A stretch of 64,000 bases of DNA, taken from NCBI GenBank assembly GCA_905178155.1, contig CAJINV010000004.1, positions 4,768,518 through 4,832,517 on the forward strand, in the 5' to 3' direction. The notes beneath the pieces are model-generated. The model was not told the DNA's origin, searched no databases, and saw only the letters and a list, made by a program, of their open reading frames with translations. How positions within the stretch are numbered: the stretch's first letter is position 1; every line of letters starts with the position of its first letter. The DNA is from Amoebophrya sp. A120 (lineage: Eukaryota; Sar; Dinophyceae; Syndiniales; Amoebophryaceae). Of the stretch, positions 1-12,100 are shown piece by piece. The translations under genes and the position numbers were made by a program.

Positions 1-186
1 CTGTGACGATTTTGGAAGATCTGCGTCACAAGTTTGTTACACATGACAGAGGAAACTTGTCATGCGTGCTTCCTAAGGGAAAACACAGCCAAAAATCCAA
101 TGTCTTGCATGTGTAGCAAGACAAACACATTTGCGTTCCGTTCTATGCATCACAAGTTCACAGCGACACAGTTTTTTCTTGTGATG
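1..186. mobile_element. Introner element, AAAAAAGTG family, left end cut off by window
   Basis: The body aligns with the elements at 6168, 11706 and 54165, including the segment CCTAAGGGAAAACACAGC and the right end GTTTTTTCTTGTGAT. By comparison about 25 bp of the left end lie upstream of the window. Coding sequence of the FHA protein resumes at about 192. The target-site duplication cannot be checked. Confidence 0.7.
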
Positions 187-3100
187 AGTGGCGCTACCGT
201 TTCAATGTTGCGACCTGCCGGAAGAAAACCCGCGGAACATGGATACAGGTACCTATCTTGACGTGGAAGAGCCCAACTCGTTCGGTCATGTTCTTGGCTC
301 TTCCTGCATATAAAAATGTGATTGACTTACTTCACACTCACGCACTCTTCTTCCGCTTCCGCATCTAATTTTAAGTTTAGCTCTTTCGCCCCCTGGCCCT
401 GCAAGAAGATCATCATGATATTATTTTGCTTGCCATGTTGACTCGGACTCCTGAACCTGATGTCATTCTCATTTTCAACAGTCGAACGCGGCGGTATTCT
501 GTACATGCGGAACCTGCACCGGGAGGAGCACCTGAGCAGCCTGTTGAAGGTGGAACTTTCGGAGCAGCTTTCCTGCTCCGTCGGCGGCAATCCGGGGAAT
601 GACTTGGTGCTCTGCGGCCTACCGGCTTTTTTGTATCGCATCCGGTTTCTGGCGAAACAGGCTGCGGTAGAACTGGACCCACTGGCCACGGACTCGCACA
701 AGTACCTGCGCGTCAACGGCATGAAGCAAGCGGGAGTGGGACAAGAACCCATTCTGGTCTATGTTGGGGACCAAATTCAGCTGGCGGAAACGTATTTGCG
801 GCGCTTAAGCTCAATAAAAAAGAAATTCAATTTATGTAGCTCTCTCAGCTAATTATTTAGTGCAACAAAAGCTATGAATTGTGCATCTACTTCTTGTCTT
901 TGTTCCGGTCGATGTTATTTCGTTCAAAAATTGCGCACCTGGAGGTGATTTTTATCCACCTGACGAACTAATTAGTAATTCCTCGTTGCAGGAGTTACAA
1001 CGTATCAACAACATCAACATCTATCAAGTATCTGTCTAGGTACTTTTTCGAGTTTTATTTTGGGCAAGAGCGCGGGAAGGACGTGATATTACAGCCGGCC
1101 CACGCCGAAGATCCGGATAGCATCGGGGAGAAAATTGAGCTGCTGAACTTGATGCAAAGCAAGGAAACCTTCGAGCTGGCCCCGGGTGGTCGCGTGCGCG
1201 TCTTTCCGCACAGTCCGGGGGAACACAAGGCCAAATCGGGTGGAGGTCCACCCACCGTCGCGGGAGTCACGAAGAACACACTCGGCAGAAGCGAGTTCTT
1301 GGCAAAGTGAGATTTTTTATGGACGAATTCTACGATGCCGATCATACGTAAATTAAGTTTAAGAAGAAAAGATTGTATAATATTTGATTTTCCGTGTTGA
1401 CCTTGTATCAGTAGTGATTTTTTCTGCTCGCGTCGTGGCAGGACAAGGGCACTTGATAGTGTGAAATTGAATTTGAAAGTTTTCTGTAAAATACAGGTAC
1501 TACACAATCTGCGACGGGCTGTATTCCGATTCGAACGCGACGGTATCCAAAGTGATCGCCGACGAGACGCTCATTTCCTCAACGTACTCCCACGGAGGAG
1601 GTGTTCTTGCAACGTCCTCGCTCCACGGCGGACCGCCTCCGAAACACCGGCCCGGCGCAGCTCCGACCAGTACCTTCTTACCCACGTCCCGACTGACGAG
1701 TCCCAGTCCGCTATCCTGAGTAAAAACGTACCCACACCATAGTTAGTTGTCATGCAAATCTGCATGCTTAAAATGTTTGTCATGCGGAGCCCTATGAGAA
1801 GCATTTTCTAAGGGTGTTTTGAAATTTGTCATGCTCCAATCAGCATGAGAGACTAGGTCTGTAATGCTGCTGAACTAGCTCAAACAGCACTACACTACGC
1901 GTCCAAATTTGTCATGCGAAACAAGCAAAGTTGGCCGATTTGTCTAGCAGATTTTCCATCTTGACTCTGGTGTGGGGACGTTTTCACTCAGGATATCCGC
2001 ACCCCCAGCCACCGGTGAACTTCATTCAGTCGGAGCAGCTGTTATCCAGGAAAAAACACCCATCCACATCCAATTTGTCATGCAAAACATACATAAAGTT
2101 CTGTGCTTGTCATGCAGAAATTGGATGTGGATTGGATTGGTTTTTTTCTGGGGATAGCTGTTATCCCAGTCATCCACCTCGTTATCTGTCTCACGATCAA
2201 GGAATCCTCGCAAAGGCGCGAAGCGCGTCAGCCCGGCGGACGAACCGCCACTCAACGCCTTGCAGAGTCCCTTCCACACACACAACGCCGTTTTGGTACC
2301 GACGCTGTCGCCAGGACGGGAGAAATTGTTCCGAGCAACTTCTTCTACGTCGGTGCAGCCTGTTGCAATATTAAATGCGGGGGGCGGTGGGTCCTCGTCC
2401 TCGTCGAATTATGCAAATTCGTCTGGGAAGAGCGTGATCCAGACCGTTATTCATCCGCCGTCTGCGATGGTGGTACAACAACCGCAGCTGCATCAGAGGA
2501 TTCCGAGCCCCAGAGGCGGGGGAATCGATTTGGTGAACGGAGAAGTGTGTAGCTTCAGGGAACAAGGTGGAACCTCTGGGCAACAGAAACTGCTGCCCCA
2601 ATACAATCAAAACTTTCTCCACCATAATTCCACCACCAGCAGTGTCGCCAGTTCATCGACGTCGCGAGGAGCGCGACACCACCCGCCCCCGAAGCTGGCG
2701 CTGACGCAGCCGAATCTGACTTTGTCGTGCAGTCAGTCTGCAAAGCTGGATACCAGTGGCTTGCTGTCGGAGACCAATACCTCCGAAAATAACCCGCAAA
2801 ACCGCTCCGCCATCACGGACGGCGGGGCTGGGATCGCGTTCGGCAGCGCGGCGGCCACGGGGTTAGTAGTTGGTGCAGGTGGAAACAAGTTTGTGTTTGG
2901 TGGTCACAAGGCAGGTCTGTTAGCGGCCGCATCGGGAGGGAACAAGAAGCAAGCAGGATCATCCTCCTCGAAAGTTAAGTCGGCTTCCTGGTTCACGCCG
3001 AAATTCGGAGGCGGAGTGGCGGCGACAGGATCGTCTTCGTCTTCGTCTTGTTCAGCGGCAGGCGGATTGCCGCCCGAAGTTGTAATGAAAGCGGCCAAGA

Positions 3101-6100
3101 ATGCGGAAGGTACGTGAAGCTAGATATTAGGCAGTTTTTTTTTCGTCGTTTTTTTTTTGGCGGTGGGCTGCTAGTCAAGGATAGTGCCACCTGGAACTTA
3201 GATTTGTCACTTGGAGTTGTGGTAACCCTAAGGGAATCCATGTTGACGAGCACTATTCATCGATAAACGAGCGAACGAAATTTTCAGTAGGTCTGTAGAA
3301 AAATAAAATAAGAATAACCACCTGCTGCACTACTTCTTTTTTCGCGCTAGCCACAGAATAGGCCGGGGGCTTGCTCGTTCTGGTGTGCGAGCTTCCGTAC
3401 TTAATCTGTGGTAAAGTAAATTAGGCAACTACCTCGCTATGCGGACTCGGAATGGCATCTACTGCCAGAGTGCGCACACTGGCGTTGCACAGTACCAGTA
3501 GATCCTGTCATCAACAAATTACCTTCGCTGGTGTAGCGCCGGACACATTGGCTATTGTAGTAAAAGCACGTACTACTTCGGACTTGCTGAGGCAGCATTG
3601 CCATTGGTTGGCATCAGGAGACGCGTCCGTATGTCGACGCTTCATTCAACCTGAAACCACGCGCCTCTTGGCGTCTCAAGAAAATGAATGCGAAATATTG
3701 AGCTACGCCTAATGACACCAGGTACCAATGCGGAGGAGCGAGACGCAGATACGTCCGCACCCGCTCCCGACCCGCCGATCGACAACTCCTCGGCTAGGCC
3801 CAAGAGTTCCACCACACTAACAAAAAGCGGCTCCAGTCGGTCGCTGAAATCCAAACCCGATATTCCGAAGCCGTACCCGAAATGCAGCTTCGAGCAAGCC
3901 TACCAGATCATCAAGCAGAACTACCAGACCGCGATCGACGCGAACGCGATGACGAAACCAAGTCGTGGGGTCGTAACTGCCGGCACTGGAGGTGCAGCAT
4001 CTACTTCCTCTTCGTCCAGTGCCTTTACCAACAGCAACACGGGTGGTGGAAGAATGCCTCCCGCAGAGAAGCTCCTCAGAAACTTGAAGCGCGCGACGGC
4101 TGCAAAACCCATGGCCGCGAATAGTAAAGCCATGGGAGCTCGTCCTGCAGCTGCACCTGCAAGTAGAACCAGCGCTGGTGCATCAAGTTCGTTGCTACCA
4201 GGTGGAGGAGGTGGCAACTGCACCACAGCGATTGCATCAACTCGGCGGGTCACTGGGAAGGCGAGTAGCGTCCAGCCCGTCGTCTCGAATGCTGGGGGAG
4301 ATCGACGTGACCCGATCACCGGCGTTTCCATAGGGGCTATGAATCTGTCAGGATTGAAATCGTCAAAGTTGAAATGGTTTGTCATGCATAAAATGCAAGG
4401 CATGACTGAAGTGCCTGTCTTGCTGGGATGGCAAGTGAGGCAGATTGTGAGCCTATTTAGGGTTTGGGATAGAGCTGCTAAAGGAGCATGACAAAAGCAC
4501 TCTTGTGTGCCCAAACAGCATGACAAATTGGACTTCGGTGCTCCGAAAATTTGTAATGCGCCGCTTGAAAATTGGTCTTCCAACTGGTATCCATTTCATG
4601 CATGACAAATTATTTCAACTTTGCCGATTTCAAACCTGACGCTTCTATAGGGGCTGGCACAGCTGTAAATTCCACACTGAATCGGCGGTCGTTGTTGAAC
4701 AGCAAAGCAGCGGGCCACGCAGTTGCAAAGTCCAAAGCATTTGGAGGTCCTGCAAGTACTAGTCATGCTGTGCCTAACCGCGGGCGATCCACTTCGTCTT
4801 CAAGAAAAAGCTTGTCGAATAGAAGTGGTCGCCTTGGAGCGGCTGCTACTGGCGGAGGTCCTCGTAGCACTACACCAGGAGGACAGGAAGTACTAGAGGC
4901 TGCACATCACGACATGCGGGGCGAAGGGAAGATGAAAAAACTGCAGACGCAAGTCAGCAACAGAGGTCCACCACATGGAGACAACTTCGAGCTGTCCTCG
5001 CAAGAAGGTGGAATTGAAGCGAGTGGCAGCACCAGCACCAACGTCGTCTCGCACGTCAACTCGGGGGCAGGGGGGCGTATTCATGTGGAACAGCTTGCAA
5101 TGGGCAAGGACGTCGTCGGGGAGGTAAATGGAGGCACCATGGCCGATGTTGAGGAATCGCTAGTCAATAAAGATGCCACGACGAGGACAAGAAGGACCCC
5201 CAGTGCCAGTGGGAGGACCTATCGCCCCCAAATATCACAATTGCAACAAATACCAGCGAAAAACTCATTCTCCCTGCAGCTTAACCGTGCGGAAACGGTG
5301 CCGGTGCTTCCCAAACGTGCGTCCCTGGTCGCAAACTCGCTTCTACCGCAATTTGCGTTCGGCGCAACTGGCACGCTTGTTGATCCTACTACAGGCACAC
5401 CAGCTGCACGACCGACTGGTGGCGTTGCAGGAACGATGTCGACAAACGACGACGACCAACCAAGGCAGAGGGTGCCCGCGCCCGCGTTTCTGAAATACAC
5501 ACCGAGGCTGAATTACGTTGCGGGAAAGAAGGTAAAGGCAACAACGGCTGGCGCTCCAGATCCTGACAGTGGAATAAACGCACGGCCTCCGCAACAAGCG
5601 GTGCCCGCGCGTGCGAGTTTTTTCGCTAGCAGTACTTCTGCGTCGCACGACGAAAAATCCCCAGGCACAACGAAGAATCGTTTCTATTCTGGTCTCGTGC
5701 TTGGCCGCTTGCAGATGTTCAACGGAGCGTCTTCTGCGAGGCTACTGCGTGTCCCCTCGCAAAGTCCGCCCCCGCCCTTCACCGCTCTTTCGCTGGGACA
5801 CGTGCAGAGCATGAAGCGACTCGGAGGTGGGCCGGGAGGAGTTGCTGGTGATGGTAAAAAAGGAGGAGCGGGCTGTTCTGCTGCAGACAACGCTTGTAGT
5901 TTCTCCACAGGCGCAAGCAACTCGGTTACCAGCGACGTATTCCACCGCGTCAGTGCGCAGAAGGCCGCCGGGGGTCATCTCATGTCCTCCCGGAGTCTGT
6001 CGCCCCAGAGGCTCCTGCATGGTGGACAATTTGGTGGGCAAAAAGAGGTTGCAGCTCATCTTCCCCAAGTACAACTGGGTGCGAGAGCTCACGCAACGAT

Positions 6101-9100
6101 TTCTGTTCAAAAACAGCTGAAGAAAGACTTGTCTTCCGTTTTGGAAGAGCAGGAAGAATCCACACAGTATGACGAGAAAAAAGTGTTACAATTAGTTACA
6201 CATTTGTTGGGGTTTCTGCATCACAACTTTTCTCTGTGTGGCAGAAAAAACCGATAATGCGAAGATCATAAGGGAAAACGAGGCTCCCAAGCATTTCCTG
6301 CATGAGAGAGGTTGTCTGTGTTGCCGTTCGTGCAACACAATGTGTAACTGTAGCACTTTTTTCTTGCGATATGCAGTCGCGCCTAGGCAGTAAATCTCTG
6401 CTCTCCACCTCGAGTCGGTCGCGGTCGGTCGCGCCCCGAGCGGCAGCTCCGGTTTATTTGATAGGTAGTCATTCTGCTTCGAGCTATTCGAAGGTTCTTG
6501 TCACCTCGTCTGATGCCACCGCAGGAGTGCCGGTCGTCCAGGAGCCTGAAGACAGCAGGAGGGTTGTTAAGAGCTCTTCTACAGGAGGTGCAGCTCCTGC
6601 GGCGAAGAGGGCAACACAGAAATTGAAGAAACGCGCTTCTTCTACTTCCAGAGCTCCTGCTGCCAACCCGCAGTCCGCGCGAGCCGCAGTTTCATCGTCT
6701 GACGCACCTGCGGGGGAAAAGCACACAAATGCCTTTGCTCGTGAACAAGATCCAGAGGTTCTCACGTCTAAGCAGTTGTTTGAGCAGGTCGACGAATTTA
6801 TGCGGAGCGCCAGCCACCTGCACTCCTCGACCACCGAGCCCTTTTCTACGGCCAAGGCCGCCGCGGCCTCCATTCAGAGCTTGCAGTCCTCCAGCCACGC
6901 CCGGTCGCAGTCGGTGCCGCACCCCAACCTTTGCTTCCCGTCGCATTTTCTCGGCCGCCCGACGGAGGTGCACCGCTTCGAGCGCACTTTATCGCCGTTC
7001 CAACCGAGAAGTTGGTCGGTAGAGCCGCCGAGTGTCGGTGTGGCCGGCTTCGGGTCGGCCGTACGGGTGGTTCTGCAGGGCGATATTAATGCAGGTGGGG
7101 GACGAGATGGAGATGTTGTTACAACTTTTTTGCAGAACAACCTGAACCGAAACATAGCAATGAATCAGGAAGGGTTGCTGCAGCTACAGGGCATCAACAA
7201 GCAAGGCGCAATAGGCCGTGAATTTGAAGGAGAGAACCAGCAGCAAGACGCAGGAACAATTCATCTTGCTGGCGGTGAAGATTTTTCCGCAAGCACGAGT
7301 AACACAGGATCAGGACGAGCCAGCGCTGCCTTGAAAAAAGTGCCTCCGCTTGTTCCGCCGCTTCAGCAGCACCCCGGACTTCTTTTGCTGCCCTCCGCGG
7401 TTTGCAGCGCGCGAGCGGCGACTGCGAGTAATTCCGCGGCGCAACTCCTGAAGAAAACCCCGCGGGGGATGAACATTCACAGCTCATTTAACAATTCCTC
7501 GAAAGAGTCCTCGCGAAACGAAGCCAACATCATTTCGACGTCTTGTTCCGCGGCTGAAAATAGTAACCACGCCATGCTCGTCACTGATAAAAACGAAGCC
7601 TCTGCGTATTCATCGGTGGAGCAGGACTTCTCCTCTTGTTCTGCTCAGGTTCATCTCCACGGTGGCGGGCAAGATCAAAATGAGTCACAAAGCGTCAGGA
7701 CGCTATCGAGAAAAGAACAAGAATGGTCGGCCTCGGATGAATCCTCTTCGGCGACTACGTTCAACCTCGCACAGAGTTTCATCCTGCCCTCGACCTCCGG
7801 GACCGGTGCATCCGATAACTTCAGCTCGTTGCGACCGCAGCTCATGCCGGCGCGGATTGGCGTCGGAGCAAATGGGATTACCACGCCGACCATTCCCGCA
7901 AGAGCAGTAGGAATTGCTTCTACCACACAGCAAGCACATGGTGCTGCGAGTGACAAGGCCGGGCTGGTGCAGACGGGCGGACCGAGTTCATCTGGCAACT
8001 ACGTGCCTGATATCTTAGCTACCGCTGGGATCGATATCAAAAACCTCGGTGCATTTCCTGTGTCGACAAGAACTGCCATGACTACAGGCGGTGTCGTGAA
8101 CCACTCCGAGCAGAGAGTAGCAGGCGACGAATCCTTAGAGAAAAAGGCCGCTGAAGACGAGGAAGGCAAATGCGGTGCTGTCGATCATGAGCAGCAAATT
8201 GAGGGGGCAGAGCAAATTGAGGGGGCGAGCCACCAAGCGCAAGCCCCTCCCGACGTAGTCCTCGAAGAAGAGCACGACAATATCACCGTGAATAATGCCT
8301 CTACATACCGCACGGACACGCAGCCGACGAGTCGCAGGCACAGTCAGATGGACCTTGTAAACGCGCAGCTGCAAGGCGAAATGAGCCGCGTCCAGGACCT
8401 TGGCATGTTGAACAAAATGCAGGAAGAGCGACCTGGTGACCACGACCCTGCCGCGGCCAACTTTGCTGCAAAAGCGCCGACTAACATACCCGCATTCGGG
8501 ACCGGTGCTCTCTGGGGACCGCTGCCGGAACTAGCAGCCGTGAAAAACAAGCCCAAGACGCTTCTTCCGGAAAGCGCGCGCGCCGGTCTTTCTCCGGCAG
8601 CCAAAAGAGCAGGACCTGGTGCTTACAGTAATGTTCTGGCCGCGTCTCCGTCCCCGGACAGACGAGCGGTTTTTCAATTGCAAGCAGCGGGAGGGGCTGC
8701 CGCCGCGCAGATTGCACCTCCAGCACCTCCGCGAGGTGTTGAGTTCGTGAAAAAGACCAAAGGCAGCAGCATCAGCAGTTTCGCCGCGAAACTTACCCAA
8801 GACAAGCTCGGAACACTTCGGTCGGTTTCGGCCGAACGGGTGCTGGAGCAGCCGAATTTCAGTTTCGATTTGAACAAGAATTCGCTCTACACGCCACGCA
8901 TCGAGAACAGAACTGCAGGTCGTGGACCACCGCCGCGCTTTCTTCCAGGTGGAGAACAAATACTTCCCCAGGCCGCGATAATTGCAACGTCATCTGCGTC
9001 ACCTCAGAGGAATAAAATCGACCCGGCTGCTGGTGCAGTCCCGCGTCCCCGCTTCACACATTTTGTCTCTTCAAATTTGGTGTTGCAGCACATCCGCTCT

Positions 9101-12100
9101 GGTGGAAGTAAGAACACCAAAACAGGTGGAGCGACTGCCGCCATAAACCTCGGCCCGATGAACACGTCCAGTTCGTCCTCTTCTTCTTCTTCTTCCGACC
9201 AAAGTGTGAACACGGGGAAGCAGATATCACAGGAAAAAGTGTTAACGTTAACGGAATTTGTAATGCAGCAATGCATCACAAAGCGTGCCTAAATTTGTCA
9301 ATGTCATGCATAGCATGCACATTGGGCTACATTTGTGATGCATGACTGCAATCTGTGAAAACCGTTAACGTTAACACTTTTTCTTGTGATAGCAGACTGT
9401 CATTGACGAAAATGTCAACGTTCCGGTTGTGTTTGTGCCGCCAGCCTCTTATTCCCTGAAAATTAACCATCCCCATCCAATTTGTCATGCAAAACATGCA
9501 GCAAAAAGTGTGTTTGTCATGCAAAAAGTGGATGGGGATGGTTAATTTTCAGGGAATACTTCTTCGTCTGAGGGGAGTGTGTTCCACCGAGCTACTACCG
9601 GTATTAGACCGCAGACCGGCCTCATCGTCCCGACCACTACATCCACACGACCACCAGCTCCGGGCGCGAAAGCGGAGTGCGGCCACGAGGTGCCGGTGCA
9701 AGTTTTGGGTGCAGCTGCTGGTGGAGATCAACATCAGCAGCATATCACGCCGACGAGCGATCTCACGGTGGACATGCAGTTGCTGGAAAATGATTTTCAT
9801 TCTGAAGAACCCAGAGGAGGACCACACCAAGGTAAAGCGAGCGGTCATCTTGATCTTCCCGACGACGACGACGATTCCGACGAGATAGGAACCAAAGCGC
9901 GACGAGATTCCGGCCCCGGCGCGGTCTTGAACAGTCAGGTGATCGAGGATGACGACGAGGAGATGTTCAAAATCATTGACGTCATGAACGGGCGCAACAG
10001 ACTGCAGCCTCTACGCACCTCCGGATCATCATCTTCCGACAAAACCAAGAGCAGGCTCAGCAGCGAAAATAACCAACAGGCGGTCTCCGGGGCAGCTTCG
10101 AGCTCCTCCTCGGCATCAAGGCGAATCACTGAGCAAGATGCTGAAAATACAGAAGACGGACCATCGCATCAAGGTCTTCCGGCTGGGGGCGCCGACGGCG
10201 GCATCGAAATCGATCGTTCCGCAGAGCTGCAGGATATGGGCCGTGGGCGGTCGGCGCTCTTGCGCAGACTGGTCAACGAGCCGGCGCCGCATGGACGAAA
10301 CGCCGCGGCGGCTCTGAGCCCGCGAATGCAGCAGGAGGGGCCGTTGACCAATGCCGTGGCACAGTCGGGGAGCGGCGGTGTCGGATCTTCAATTGTGGCG
10401 GCGAACATCAACAACAACCCAACGCACCCCCAAGCTGGAGCTGTTACTACAGCCGCGTCGGGGTCATCTAACAGCAATCTAGGTCCGAGCTACCACCGGT
10501 TGAGCTCGATAACAGAGGAGCGATCGGGGAATACGAGCCGGGCGCAGTCTTCGGGCGTCAACAGTAAGGACGGATCGCCTGCGACGCAGCCCCGACAGCC
10601 GGTGTTGTTGAATAGAGCTGGTGGTGGGACGATGGGAGGTGCACCGGGCGGAGCAGTCGTCGTTCCGGGTCTTCAGCCTGCTCTATCAGCCCGGATGCAG
10701 TTGAAAATGCTGAACATTGGTTTGGACTACACAAACAACAAGAACGGCGTTTGGACTGGTGGTGCGCCGAGCGGGAATAGTATGCCGCGGGTTGGTGGGG
10801 CTGCGATCCATGCTTCAGCAGCAGTTGCGTCTTCATCATCGAGCCCTACAGGAGATACAGGAGCAGGGGGATCTACAGTCTATCCGTCTGCAAGCGGGGG
10901 AGAGAACACATACAAAATGCAACCACACCTGCGACCGGACAAAACTCAAGTGGTGAATATGCAGATCATGCAGCCCTCGCCCGTAGCGCCAACATCAGAG
11001 TCGCAAGCTACGCAAGAAGAGCTCCACGTTGATCCAGGTGCAGGGGCTGAAAGCATTGCAAACGCTGCAAACGGGATAAATAACCATGGCAGCGCAGCTT
11101 GCTCCCCAGCGGGGACCGTGGTGTCAAACGGGAATGGACAGCAACCCAGCCCGTTCTCAATCAGCACCCGAACGATCGACCTGTACCAGCAGGGCAGATT
11201 GCCGAGCAAGAACGCATCTGGGCCACGTGTGCTGAACAATAACGGTGCAGAGCCAGCGAGAGGCAGCGAAGACATCAATACGGGTACTGGTGAGAAGTCT
11301 GGAAATAAAGCACCAACATCAAACGGAGTAGTCGTCCCACAAGGTCAAGGTCCACCAGCACCAGGACCTGCACCCACCACAACAACCAACTTCGGTCATA
11401 TTCTCACGCGGGGCAACATTCGTCCCGCCGGTGGAATGTTGACCTCAGCACGGGGAACAAGTGGCAGCTCATCATCTTCTGGTGGTTTGATGAATAATGC
11501 TGGCGAAAGTAGTTCTTTACTGGCCCAGAACATCAATCGATTTCCTCCTCTATCCACAGAAAAAAACCCATCCACATCCATTTTTTGCATGACAGACGCG
11601 TGATCTTATACGTGTTTTGCATGACAAATTGAATGTGGCTGGGTTTTTTTCTGTGGATATCCTCTTTCTGTCTTCCATTCCAACACGAGCAGTCCGGTGG
11701 ACAGCTATCCAAGAAAAAAACTGTGTTAGTGTAACTTTCTTTGGCTGGCAGCATGACAGATTTGCTCTACATGAGAGAGAAAACCTGTCATGCGTGGCTT
11801 GCAAGGGAAAACACAGACACACATGGAAAGAGGACTTCGTGGTTGTCTGGCATGACAGGTGTAACTCTCTTGCATATTCTGCATTACAGAGTTACACTTT
11901 GCACAGTTTTTTTCTTGCATAACAGCGAAGTGGAATTCAAAGCAGGCAGCGCCGTGAGCAGCAACGTCTGGCAGTCCTCCGTGAATACAGAACTAGCTCT
12001 GAATCAAGCGAGCCGCCGGGCCGAGATCATGAAAACCATTTCCCGTGAGGCAACGATGATCAAAGAAAATGCGATGCGGGAGGAGGAGCAGCGCCTTGCA

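Noticed and set aside
3452-3712. Possible extra exon or small gene inside intron 3110-3721
   Set aside because: The frame has no recognised features, and joining 3109 to 3722 already keeps the main frame; not enough support without transcripts.
4338-4649. Element interiors as coding exons, since some stay open for dozens of codons
   Set aside because: The interior is shared with the ligase gene copy at 49673, where it cannot be coding, and it is an inverted repeat flanked by a target duplication.
6167-6376. Canonical GT-AG intron covering the introner element at 6168
   Set aside because: GT at 6167 and AG at 6375-6376 exist, but joining them shifts the frame and meets a stop three codons on. 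The target-site joint keeps the frame.
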